A program made the position numbers and the translations under genes. The notes beneath the pieces were generated by a model. That model was not told where the DNA came from. It did not search any database and saw only the letters and a list, made by a program, of their open reading frames with translations. From assembly GCA_947624375.1 (NCBI GenBank), contig CANQKD010000001.1, positions 186,001-250,000 on the forward strand: a DNA stretch of 64,000 bases. The letters run 5' to 3'. Source of the DNA: an uncultured Clostridia bacterium. GTDB taxonomy: Bacteria; Bacillota; Clostridia; Oscillospirales; Ruminococcaceae. Shown here one piece after another: positions 44,802 to 53,437 of the stretch. Position 1 is the first letter of the stretch. Each line of letters starts with the position of its first letter.

Positions 44802-47274
44802 ATTCTTCTTTAAGTACCTCTTTTGGCGAGTTTGATCCTATCACAGCCAGCGGCATTATCATTGAAAGCGCGAGGTAGAGAATTATCACCACAGCGCATA
44901 CGGCGAAATGCCATATACCGAAAGATATTACTGTTTCTTTCAGCAGTGTTAGCTTGCCTACAACCAGCACCACCGCCGCCAGTACGCTTGCTATACCGCA
45001 GGTAATTGCAGAGTTTTTCAGACTTCGCAGCGCACACGTTCTCCACCTTGCGCCGCAGATGTAGAAAATAGCATAATTTCTAAGCTGCCGTTTTGTGTAT
45101 ATTGCGCTGATAGATACGGTTGAAATTATCGTAAGTATGAATATGCAGACAGCTATCGGGAAAAGCGTGTACATCTGCTCGTAAATGTACTGCATACTGT
45201 TGCTGTAAACCTCTGAAAGAGGGGCATAGCTGCCCTTTGCGCGGCTGAGTTTTTCACCAAGTTCTGCATATTCTTCATCGGTCAGGTTATCGCAGAACAC
45301 AAACTGCGCACCGTGAAGCGCACCGTCATGTCCATAGCATGCATATGTGTCTGAATTTCTCGTAAGCAAAAAGTCTTTCGTTTCGTACTCATCGTTAAAC
45401 ACGGCATATATATCGTTGTAAGAGTGCGGAGCATAGTTATTCACAATGTAAGAAGCTATTGAAACGTTATCCTCGGTAACACCGATTATTTTGTATCTGG
45501 CAGTAACCACCTTGTCGGGCGCACCGCTTTCATCAAAACTCATTACCATATCGCTCTCAAAAACATCACCGACTGTGTATCTTCCGCCGCACGATGTCAC
45601 CACCGCAGGGATATAGCCGTCTTTTTCGTATGTTTCGTCGGTGTCGGCAAGCCATATCCCCTCTTTTATCGGCGGCGAGTAAGCCTCTATAAATTCATCT
45701 GAATATGATATGCCGTCAAGAGCCGTGTCGCCGTCATAAGCATTGACAAACTGGTTTGTTATGCACTCGGCGCCGCCTGTTATTTCAGCAAGTTCTTCAG
45801 GGTATGTTGCCATATCACTGAATATTATCATATAGCCTTTTCTGTCGATGTATTTTTCAAAAGGCTCAAACTTCGTATATCTTGAAATTACCGCTGATAC
45901 TATCAAAGTCAGCATCGTTATTACCGCCGCAAGCTGAACTACTTCAAACACCCTCATTATGCCGGATCTGTTTGCAGACTTTGCAGACTTTTTCATATCT
46001 ACAAGGCTGTGTGAATTTACCGTGTGTATTATCATTATAAGCATAACAAGCGTTGAGGCTGCTATGTATATACCAAAAACCGCGGCGTATAGTTTAAAGC
46101 TGTAAGCGCCTGCCATGTTCGGGAAAAGCCCCGAAAGATGCGGCATTATAAGTTTGTGATATAAAAGCTGCGTAAGTGCAAATAACGGCGCATTTATTAT
46201 AAGACATTCCAGCAGGTAAGAAGCTATCGCCTTGCCTTTTGAGCAGCCGCATATTCTGAAAATAGCAAGCTGTGACGAGCGTTTTTCAAGTATGTAACGA
46301 TACAGTATTGCCATATTTATCGCTGCAAGCACGGCTATTATCACCGATATGAGCATTATCGTTTTGTAGAAATATATCTCGGTCGCGGCTGTAAATTCAA
46401 TGGGCTGCAAATATACAAGGTCGCCGAAAATGCTCCTGACAGCAGCGGCTATATCGTTATACTGCTCTTTGGTGATGCTGTTATTGAAACTAAAAGTAAA
46501 ACAACGGTATTCATGCTCGCCTGTGCTGTCTAAGAGGACTTCAGAGCCTTTCGGGGCGGCGGTCAGCGGTATATATAACATATGGCTCATGCCGCCTGTG
46601 TCGATGACTTTCTTTATAGTATATTTTTCACCGCCGAAAATTATAGAATCCGCATCGGGCGGCAGTGTTTTCATCTGTATAGTGTAATCATATTTTAAAT
46701 ATGTAATGCTGGAAGATTTAGTGGCATCAAACAAAGCATCGGTAACACAAACGAGCTTTTCTTTGCCGCTCATCTCCTGCTCGGTAAACATATCCTGAGC
46801 ATCAATTATCTGACCGTCTTTGATACCGCAAGAATACTCTACAATGCCATATGATGCCTCTGCTTCGTCAGAGTACATTATCGTTTCATCTGAAAAGCCT
46901 GCGCTTTCGTCCTCTGAAAAGCCTGCAAAAAACGGTGACGGCGTAAGAAAGCCTAACTGTATATACTGCAAATCTTCTTCACAGCTTGCAGGCATAGAAT
47001 GCAAAAGCTCTATGATCTTTTCGGGGGTAATATCGCTTGCGGTGGGAAGACCTATGCCATTAAGAATGTGCGTGTTTTCGTCGTTTATAAGAATATCCAG
47101 AGTATTTATCTGCTCTTCCTCGCCCTTGGATATGAAAACATTATAGTTTTGATAAAGCCCGTATGAAAAGCATATAACAAGGCATGAGACCACAATGTTC
47201 AGCACCAAAAGCAGCGACAAAAGCCGCTGTTTTTTAAACTGCCCGACCAAATTTTTGTACACTATTTTAAGCAT
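44800..47274 (-). CDS. FtsX-type ABC transporter permease
   Basis: This protein of about 824 residues has a first membrane helix (LLSLLLVLNIVVSCLVICFS), a large extracytoplasmic domain (about 45-280), a three-helix FtsX unit (about 290-440), a second helix pair with another outside domain, and a C-terminal FtsX unit with SISAIYTKRQLRNYAIFYIC. The phrase EKRSSQLAIFRICGCSKGKA is typical of FtsX permeases. MacB/Bce-type permeases of this size work with an ATP-binding protein, but none is encoded nearby. TGAGGGATAAT selects ATG 47274. Confidence 0.85.
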   Translation of the reverse strand: MLKIVYKNLVGQFKKQRLLSLLLVLNIVVSCLVICFSYGLYQNYNVFISKGEEEQINTLDILINDENTHILNGIGLPTASDITPEKIIELLHSMPASCEEDLQYIQLGFLTPSPFFAGFSEDESAGFSDETIMYSDEAEASYGIVEYSCGIKDGQIIDAQDMFTEQEMSGKEKLVCVTDALFDATKSSSITYLKYDYTIQMKTLPPDADSIIFGGEKYTIKKVIDTGGMSHMLYIPLTAAPKGSEVLLDSTGEHEYRCFTFSFNNSITKEQYNDIAAAVRSIFGDLVYLQPIEFTAATEIYFYKTIMLISVIIAVLAAINMAILYRYILEKRSSQLAIFRICGCSKGKAIASYLLECLIINAPLFALTQLLYHKLIMPHLSGLFPNMAGAYSFKLYAAVFGIYIAASTLVMLIMIIHTVNSHSLVDMKKSAKSANRSGIMRVFEVVQLAAVITMLTLIVSAVISRYTKFEPFEKYIDRKGYMIIFSDMATYPEELAEITGGAECITNQFVNAYDGDTALDGISYSDEFIEAYSPPIKEGIWLADTDETYEKDGYIPAVVTSCGGRYTVGDVFESDMVMSFDESGAPDKVVTARYKIIGVTEDNVSIASYIVNNYAPHSYNDIYAVFNDEYETKDFLLTRNSDTYACYGHDGALHGAQFVFCDNLTDEEYAELGEKLSRAKGSYAPLSEVYSNSMQYIYEQMYTLFPIAVCIFILTIISTVSISAIYTKRQLRNYAIFYICGARWRTCALRSLKNSAITCGIASVLAAVVLVVGKLTLLKETVISFGIWHFAVCAVVIILYLALSMIMPLAVIGSNSPKEVLKEE

Positions 47275-47456
47275 ATTATCCCTCACAAAATTACTGCTTA
47301 AAAGTATAACGGTTTTCACAAAGCGCTTCAATACATTTCACCAAACTTTCACCGCGCTATCACAATCTTTGGCAGCATAAACAATAATGCACGAATTTTC
47401 TTGTATAAAACAAATAAAGATCCGTGCATTGAATTCACTATAAAATTGTATAAAAC

Positions 47457-48608
47457 CTAACCTTGAACCGCCCTTTTCAGCCTTTCAAGACCGTCTTGAA
47501 CAAACGCCCTCGGGCAGGCGATGTTCATTCGCAAAAAGCTCTCACCGCCCTTGCCGTACTGCGCGCCGTTTGAAAGATACAGTCCTGTTTTACGGCGTAC
47601 TTCATCTGCAAAAATATCAGATCTATCGCTGATTTTTGATATATCCAGCCATAGAAGATACGTTGCCTGCGACTGCACCAGCTTTATTTGCGGCAACTGC
47701 TTTTCAAGAAACTGTGAGACCAGCTGTTTGTTTTGAAAGATATATCCGCGCAGCTCATCAAGCCAACTGCCGCCCTTATTAAATGCCGTCACAGCCGCCT
47801 GCACCGCAAACGCGTTTGGCTCAGCAACTTCATCGGTGTTAAGCGCACGCTTTACCTTATTGTATAGATGCTCACCGGGCACATAGGCGGCGGCGGTTTG
47901 CAGACCTGCAATATTAAAAGCCTTTGTAGGCGAAAGGCACACAACGCAGTTTTGCTCACAAAGCGGCGATGCTGAGGCATACGGAACATATTCGCAGTCG
48001 GGGTCGGTAATGTCGCAGTGTATCTCATCGGCTATCACAATAACGCCGTGTTTGTTGGCAAGGTCACCGACTTTCGCAAGCTCTTCCCTGCTCCATATGC
48101 GACCTGTCGGGTTTTGCGGATTGCAGAAGATCATCAGCGTGGTCTGCGGCTGCGCAAGGCATTTTTCCAAAGCGGCAAGATCAATGCTGTAGCTGCCGTT
48201 TTCGTACCTCAAAGGGCACTGCAAAACGTTTCTGCCATTGTTGACTATGCAGTTGAAAAATATGTTGTACACGGGCGTGAGTATGACAACATTTTCAGCG
48301 GCGGTGGTAAGCTTCCTTACGCAGCTTGAAATTATAGGCACAATGCCCGTGCTGAATATCAGCCGCTGTTTGTTTATATTAAAGTTGTGGCGCGTTTGCC
48401 ACCAGTCAGCATATGCATCATACCATTCATCGGGAATTACCGTGTAACCGAAAACGCCGTGCTGTGCGCGCTTTACTATCTCCTCGGTTATCTCGGGCGC
48501 GGTCGGAAGATCCATATCAGCCACCCACATAGGCAGCTCGCCTTTTTGTATATCCCACTTCAGCGAGTAGGTGCCTCTTCGGTCGGTCACTTTATCAAAA
48601 TCATACAT
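47457..48608 (-). CDS. MalY/PatB-type cystathionine beta-lyase
   Basis: This 383-residue PLP enzyme of aminotransferase fold I belongs to the MalY/PatB subgroup: MYDFDKVTDRRGTYSLKWD start, LPMWVADMDLPTAPEI, NPQNPTGRIWSREEL, DEIHCDI, and the PLP-lysine block CLSPTKAFNIAGLQ. It should cleave carbon-sulfur bonds in cystathionine or cysteine conjugates, giving pyruvate, ammonia and a thiol. In some bacteria relatives also regulate sugar genes. The region is divergent from the DUF3737 gene. GGAGATGATG precedes the start. Confidence 0.92.
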   Translation of the reverse strand: MYDFDKVTDRRGTYSLKWDIQKGELPMWVADMDLPTAPEITEEIVKRAQHGVFGYTVIPDEWYDAYADWWQTRHNFNINKQRLIFSTGIVPIISSCVRKLTTAAENVVILTPVYNIFFNCIVNNGRNVLQCPLRYENGSYSIDLAALEKCLAQPQTTLMIFCNPQNPTGRIWSREELAKVGDLANKHGVIVIADEIHCDITDPDCEYVPYASASPLCEQNCVVCLSPTKAFNIAGLQTAAAYVPGEHLYNKVKRALNTDEVAEPNAFAVQAAVTAFNKGGSWLDELRGYIFQNKQLVSQFLEKQLPQIKLVQSQATYLLWLDISKISDRSDIFADEVRRKTGLYLSNGAQYGKGGESFLRMNIACPRAFVQDGLERLKRAVQG

Positions 48609-48685
48609 ACCATCATCTCCTATATTTTAAGTATAACATTCCCTGTGATAGCTGTCAAGCATAGCCGGCTATTCACAATAAGTAT

Positions 48686-48714
48686 TTGTAATTTTCAAAA
48701 AAATGTGGTAAAAT
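48686..48714 (+). promoter_or_regulatory. Promoter of the DUF3737 gene
   Basis: TTGTAA (48686-48691), 17-bp spacer, TAAAAT (48709-48714). The ribosome site CGGAGGCGAG follows directly, so the 5' leader is very short. Confidence 0.65.
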
Positions 48715-48733
48715 AATATCGGAGGCGAGTAAA

Positions 48734-49591
48734 ATGAAAGAATACATCGGCGGTACATACACGGGTGAACGCGCCATGTTTCAGGCTGAAAACGCAATTT
48801 TCAGAGAATGCACTTTTGACGACGGCGAGTCACCTCTCAAACACAGCAAAAATATAAAAATATATGAAAGCTCATTCAAATGGAAGTACCCTATATGGTA
48901 TTCTCGCGACATCTTTGTAAGCGGCAGCACGTTTTTTGAAATGGGCAGAGCTGGCATATGGTATACAAACAACATCACCGTTAAAGATACCATGTACATC
49001 GCACCGAAAGGTTTCAGGCGCTGCGATGGCATAACACTCGAAAATGTGTCGTTCACAAACGCTGCCGAAACACTTTGGGGCTGCAAGAACGTGAAGATGA
49101 AAAAGGTTTCGGCAAGCGGCGATTACCTTGCAATGAACTGTGAGAACATGGAGATAGACTCACTGGAGCTGGTGGGCAACTACTGTTTTGACGGCGCAAA
49201 AAATATAAATATACGAAACTCACGGCTGATAAGCAAAGATGCTTTCTGGAACAGCGAGAACATTACCGCGCAGGGCTGCTATATTTCGGGTGAATACCTC
49301 GGCTGGAACGCTAAAAACCTCACGCTGATAAACTGCACTATCGAGAGTCTGCAAGGTCTGTGCTTTGTAGAAAATCTTAAAATGATAAATTGCAGGCTGC
49401 TGAACACCACGCTTGCTTTTGAATATTCCACCGTTGATGCCGACATATGCGGAACTATCGACAGCGTTAAAAACCCATCGGGCGGCATAATTCGCTGCGA
49501 CGGCATTGACGAGCTTATTATGGAGCGCGACAAGGTTGACGTGGACAAAACGAAAATTCAGATACGGCTGGGTAATGAAAGCGCTGTGTAA
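48734..49591 (+). CDS. DUF3737 family protein (right-handed beta-helix)
   Basis: This 285-residue protein matches DUF3737: it starts YIGGTYTGERAMFQAENAIF and contains repeated short strands (PLKHSKNIKIYESSFKWKYP, IWYTNNITVKDTMYIAPKGF, LISKDAFWNSENITAQGCYI), which are the coils of a small beta-helix. Family members are widespread in gut Firmicutes with no known enzyme activity. CGGAGGCGAG precedes the ATG. It is followed after 13 bp by a lipoprotein gene. Confidence 0.9.
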   Translation: MKEYIGGTYTGERAMFQAENAIFRECTFDDGESPLKHSKNIKIYESSFKWKYPIWYSRDIFVSGSTFFEMGRAGIWYTNNITVKDTMYIAPKGFRRCDGITLENVSFTNAAETLWGCKNVKMKKVSASGDYLAMNCENMEIDSLELVGNYCFDGAKNINIRNSRLISKDAFWNSENITAQGCYISGEYLGWNAKNLTLINCTIESLQGLCFVENLKMINCRLLNTTLAFEYSTVDADICGTIDSVKNPSGGIIRCDGIDELIMERDKVDVDKTKIQIRLGNESAV

Positions 49592-49604
49592 GGCGGTGAA
49601 GTTT

Positions 49605-50087
49605 ATGAAATTTTATGCTATGGCGCTTTTGATAATGGCAGCGGCTTCGTCTGCGCTGACAACGGGCTGTGCTGATACAGGCGGTATTTCAAGCGATATT
49701 TCTTCAAGTACGGTGCAAACGCAGCAAAGTGAAAACAAGGAGGAGACCATGACTGTTACTGTAAACGGCGAGAGCTACACAGTGCATTTTTACGATACCG
49801 AAGCGGCTGAGAAATTCGGGTCGATGCTGCCGGTGTCTTTCACGATGAGCGAGCTTAACGGGAATGAAAAGTACATTTATACGGACACTAAATTTCCGAC
49901 AAGTGCGGAAAAGGTGGGCAGTATCAAAAAGGGCGAAATAATGCTTTACGGCGATAACTGCATAGTGCTTTTTTACGACAGCTTTTCAACGCCGTATTCG
50001 TACACTAGGATAGGCTATATCGAGAACGCCGACGGCTTGGAAAATGCGGTAGGAAAGCAGGACGCGCAGGTAAAGTTTGATAAATAA
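49605..50087 (+). CDS. Cyclophilin-like fold lipoprotein
   Basis: This protein of about 160 residues has a signal peptide and lipobox (SALTTGCADTG), a short serine-rich linker and a cyclophilin-like domain (MTVTVNGESYTVHFYDTEAA, LPVSFTMSELNGNEKYIYTD, GEIMLYGDNCIVLFYDSF, YTRIGYIENADGLENAVG). This matches the Cyclophilin_like2 group seen as secreted or periplasmic proteins in many gut bacteria. Isomerase activity is doubtful, because the usual catalytic arginine is not obvious. AAGGCGGTGAAGTTT selects ATG 49605. Probably co-transcribed with DUF3737. Confidence 0.85.
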   Translation: MKFYAMALLIMAAASSALTTGCADTGGISSDISSSTVQTQQSENKEETMTVTVNGESYTVHFYDTEAAEKFGSMLPVSFTMSELNGNEKYIYTDTKFPTSAEKVGSIKKGEIMLYGDNCIVLFYDSFSTPYSYTRIGYIENADGLENAVGKQDAQVKFDK

Positions 50088-50116
50088 AATAGTTTTTACT
50101 TTGCATTGATTTGAAT

Positions 50117-50676
50117 TTGCGCTTACGCGCAAGCCAGCGGAGCTCAGTGTCTTGTCAGCTTTAGCCTCCAAGCCACTATACTGCGGCTTAATATCAAAAG
50201 CTGTAATCTTTGTCAAGAAAATAAAAGTTTTCGGTCAAGCCTTTTTCAAAAGGCTTGCATGGGTCGTAGCGTTCGCAATCGACCGCCGACAGAGCCCCAC
50301 AAACACAGCGTGCGCTCCGCTATTAGAGGTTAGAAGTAAGAAGTTAGAGGTTAGAAACGGTTTTATGGCTTTTGCGCGTGCTTGCCATTTCTGCGGTTCA
50401 GATAGAGGCAAGAGGCAAGAAAATACTTTTTATAGCTTTGCGCAGATTTTTCAAAATGCTCATCTAACCTCTTGCCTCTAGTTATCTTGCTTCTAATAGG
50501 TGAGTCTCTCCTTTGATAAGACCTAGCTATTTTGCCGCGTTCCATAATGGAACGCCGTACAGTGTGTAATATTCATAACAAGTAAAATGTGTGAAAGTAT
50601 TAGCACACTCAAAATGAGAAGATAACAAAATAAAAGAGTGGCGGTGAACAGCTCCGCAGGCTGCGCGTAAGCGCAA
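50117..50676. repeat. 560-bp element with terminal inverted repeats (MITE-like)
   Basis: The ends are imperfect inverted repeats of about 27 bp: TTGCGCTTACGCGCA then AGCC(A)GCGGAGCT at 50117-50144, and its complement at 50650-50676. Inside are a perfect 10-bp palindrome, CAAGCCTTTT-TC-AAAAGGCTTG (50236-50257), and heptamer-like repeats of AGAGGTTAGAAGTAAGAAG type (about 50323-50358) with an inverted partner near 50463-50500. No convincing gene lies inside. The layout suits a non-autonomous mobile or repetitive intergenic element. Confidence 0.6.
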
Positions 50677-50689
50677 TTTTAAATAAAAT

Positions 50690-50724
50690 ATACCGATGAA
50701 TTATTTTTCATCGGTATGTTTTTT
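50690..50724. terminator. Terminator of the TauE/SafE gene
   Basis: The arms ATACCGATGAA and TTCATCGGTAT surround a 6-base loop, with GTTTTTT on the plus side and TTTTATTT on the minus side. Leftward it follows the transporter stop by a few bases. Confidence 0.8.
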
Positions 50725-50728
50725 ACTA

Positions 50729-51508
50729 TCACAATATTTTCGGCAGCAGTCTGAACAAAAGTATCGCGCCGCCAAGGACTGTAAGCACCACGCCGGTTGC
50801 CCTGTTAAGCGCCGCTGGTGTGGCTTTGTTTGCAAAAAGCGCTGCCACCCTCGCCCACAAAAGCGTTGAAGCCACACACACCGCAAGGCAGAAAACATCG
50901 GGCATTCCGCCTATGACAAAGTGCCCCGCCGCGCCCGTAAACGCAGTGAATGTCATTATAAAAACGCTTGTGCCGACCGCCGTTTTCAGCTCATAGCCCA
51001 GCACGCTTGTCAGAATCAGCAGCATCATCATTCCGCCGCCTGCGCCTATAAAACCGCATATCGAGCCTATAACCGCGCCGCATACCACCGACTGCACAGC
51101 ACGCTTTTTTGCATCGGCAGACATCATCGCTTCTTTGGTAGTCATAACGGGTCTTGCTATAAATTTAATGCCGAGCAGCAGAGTCATAAACACCGAAAAA
51201 CTACCCATTGTGGCATTTGGCACTTTGCTTGCGGCATAGCTTCCCAGCAGTGTGAACACCAGCACCGTGAGCATCATAATAATGCCGTTTTTTATATCAA
51301 GATTTTTGTTTTTGCCGTATGTATATGCGCTTACGGCGCTTGCAAGAACATCGCTGGCAAGGGCAATGCCCACCGCCTGATAGGCAGGCATATCGAGAAA
51401 AGTTATCAGCATGGGGCTTATCACCGCGGCCGCGCTCATGCCTGCAAACCCCGTGCCAAGCCCTGCGCCAATTCCTGCAAGAAAGCAAACCAGTATTTTC
51501 AGCAGCAT
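50729..51508 (-). CDS. TauE/SafE family sulfite/anion exporter
   Basis: This 259-residue membrane protein has about eight helices and the family blocks GAGLGTGFAGMSAAAVISPM near the N-terminus and GAVIGSICGFIGAGGGMMML after the middle loop, the duplicated glycine-rich signature of TSUP transporters. Members export sulfite, sulfoacetate or related anions. GAGGTGAAAAA precedes the ATG. It lies alone between the repetitive element and the EAL gene. A link to sulfur metabolism is weakly supported by the C-S lyase gene 2 kb away. Confidence 0.85.
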   Translation of the reverse strand: MLLKILVCFLAGIGAGLGTGFAGMSAAAVISPMLITFLDMPAYQAVGIALASDVLASAVSAYTYGKNKNLDIKNGIIMMLTVLVFTLLGSYAASKVPNATMGSFSVFMTLLLGIKFIARPVMTTKEAMMSADAKKRAVQSVVCGAVIGSICGFIGAGGGMMMLLILTSVLGYELKTAVGTSVFIMTFTAFTGAAGHFVIGGMPDVFCLAVCVASTLLWARVAALFANKATPAALNRATGVVLTVLGGAILLFRLLPKIL

Positions 51509-51606
51509 TTTTTCACCTCAAAACATCTATAAATGAATTATATACTGATCTGTTGTATTTGTCAAGGTTTTATGCAACTTGCACAAAAGTCTCAAAGTTT
51601 TTTTAC

Positions 51607-51635
51607 TTGTTAAACGGAAATATTTGTGTTATAAT
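51607..51635 (+). promoter_or_regulatory. Promoter of the EAL gene
   Basis: TTGTTA (51607-51612), 17-bp spacer, TATAAT (51630-51635), 41 bp before the start. Confidence 0.7.
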
Positions 51636-51676
51636 ATATGTATAGTATGTTTTAAAGCGGAAAAGAGGTGCTGAAT

Positions 51677-53335
51677 ATGCTGCCCGAAAAATACAGTGAA
51701 AATATGGTAAAGATAGTTGAGAGCGACGACTGCACTCTGCACTTTTATCAGAATGTAAAAGAAAACAAGCTTTACTGTCTTACAAAGGGTTTTGATACAA
51801 AAGGCATAGACGACTTTTGCCGTATGATGCACGAGCTTGATATTTTAGAGCCCGGGTCTTTAAGCGTTTTTGATGTGTTTTGTGAGCGAATTGACGAGGG
51901 TATTATTAACGGCAGCGATGAAAACAACATCAGCACCGAGATTGCGGTAAAGCTGACAGCGGACGGCGGCTATGAAATGTGCCACCTGCACGCGTTTTAC
52001 AGGCGCGACGAAAACGGCAGGATAACAGACATTCATTACAACCTGCGCCCATATGTGCAGAAAGAGTATTTTTACAGAGAAGTGCTGCGCAATTTTTCTT
52101 CCGACAAGAACCCGAAGATATATACGCAGCAGTGCAGAAATGTTATTGATACGCACCCTGACAAGGATATAGCTTTCATACAGTTTGACGTTGAGAGATT
52201 TAAGCTCTTGAACGACACTTACGGCGTTGAAAAGTGTGATGATCTATTGCAGTTTTTCAACGATTCTCTCGCGCTGGTATGCACCGATGAACAGCCGTTT
52301 TGCAGGCTTACCGCCGACGTTTTTATGATAGTTACGCCGTTTGACACCAAAGACGAGCTTGTGGCTTTTATCAGAAAGATTGAGAGCCTTCTGAGCGGTT
52401 TTGGCGGCATGGAATATCATCTGTATTTTGGAGTTGCCATTGTTGACGACAGAAGTTTGCACACGCGCAGGCACGGCGACAATGCATCTCTGGCGCGGCA
52501 GCTTATAAAGGGCAACGCTATTGAAAATATCCTGTTTTTTGACAGCTCGATGAAGTCCGATCTGCAAAAGAAACAGCATATTGAAGAGGACATGAACAAA
52601 GCTCTTTTAGATAATGAATTTGTGATGTATTTGCAGCCGAAATACTCAATCAGCAGCGGCAAGATAATCGGCGCTGAGGCTCTGGCAAGGTGGCAGCACC
52701 CCGAAAAAGGCATGATCTCCCCTGCTGATTTCATACCCGTGTTTGAGCAAAACGGTTTTATACTGAAACTTGACTGCTTTATCTGGGAGCAGGCGTGCAA
52801 AAAGATACGCGAGATAATAGATCAGGGGCTGACGCCTGTGCCTATCTCGGTCAATATCTCGCGCGAGTACATACAGACTTTTGACGTTATAGGCGAGATC
52901 AAGAAGCTTATAGAAAAGTATGACATACCGCAGCCGATGCTGGAGCTTGAGATAACCGAAACGGTAGATCAGCGCGGCGTTGAAGACATAGTAAAAAAGA
53001 TGAAAGACGCTGGTTTTACTATGCTTATGGACGACTTCGGCTCGGGGTATTCTTCACTCAATATGCTCAAATCTACGCCGTTTGACGTGCTGAAGATAGA
53101 CAGGCACTTTTTAGAGGAATTTATGGATTCCGAACGCGGCAGGAAGATAATAGAGCACACTATTTCTATGACGCGTGATATTGGCTTGGGCATTGTGGCT
53201 GAGGGCGTTGAGACCTGCGAGCAGGCAATGTTTTTAAGCAGCTGCGGCTGTGACTCAGCGCAGGGATTTTACTATTCCAGACCCATACCCGCGCATGAAT
53301 TTATCGACAAGCTGAAACTTTCAGGCAGCATATAA
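51677..53335 (+). CDS. Cyclic di-GMP phosphodiesterase (degenerate GGDEF plus EAL)
   Basis: This 552-residue soluble protein has an N-terminal PAS-like or Cache-like segment, then a GGDEF domain whose signature is degenerate (RLTADVFMIV in place of GGDEF), so it is probably not a cyclase but may sense GTP. The EAL domain is intact: LQPKYSISSGKIIGAEALAR (Glu334), ISVNISREYIQT, LELEITETVDQ, MLMDDFGSGYSSLNML, LKIDRHFLEEF and VAEGVETCEQAMFL then QGFYYSRP. It should hydrolyse cyclic di-GMP. GAGGTGCTGAAT selects the ATG 51677. Confidence 0.92.
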   Translation: MLPEKYSENMVKIVESDDCTLHFYQNVKENKLYCLTKGFDTKGIDDFCRMMHELDILEPGSLSVFDVFCERIDEGIINGSDENNISTEIAVKLTADGGYEMCHLHAFYRRDENGRITDIHYNLRPYVQKEYFYREVLRNFSSDKNPKIYTQQCRNVIDTHPDKDIAFIQFDVERFKLLNDTYGVEKCDDLLQFFNDSLALVCTDEQPFCRLTADVFMIVTPFDTKDELVAFIRKIESLLSGFGGMEYHLYFGVAIVDDRSLHTRRHGDNASLARQLIKGNAIENILFFDSSMKSDLQKKQHIEEDMNKALLDNEFVMYLQPKYSISSGKIIGAEALARWQHPEKGMISPADFIPVFEQNGFILKLDCFIWEQACKKIREIIDQGLTPVPISVNISREYIQTFDVIGEIKKLIEKYDIPQPMLELEITETVDQRGVEDIVKKMKDAGFTMLMDDFGSGYSSLNMLKSTPFDVLKIDRHFLEEFMDSERGRKIIEHTISMTRDIGLGIVAEGVETCEQAMFLSSCGCDSAQGFYYSRPIPAHEFIDKLKLSGSI

Positions 53336-53360
53336 AAGTCCGTTTCGCGCGGACTTTTTT
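53334..53360 (+). terminator. Terminator of the EAL gene
   Basis: The arms AAAAGTCCG and CGGACTTTT with a 7-base loop run into TTTTTTG. It overlaps the EAL stop codon by two bases. Confidence 0.85.
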
Positions 53361-53361
53361 G

Positions 53362-53390
53362 TTGACATGAAAAGCGCGATATAGTATAAT
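53362..53390 (+). promoter_or_regulatory. Promoter of the murT-gatD operon
   Basis: Perfect consensus: TTGACA (53362-53367), 17-bp spacer, TATAAT (53385-53390). The first gene starts 48 bp later. Confidence 0.85.
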
Positions 53391-53437
53391 ATGTATGGTA
53401 GTAATACCGCAGGAAGTGAAATTCGGAGGCTTTATAA

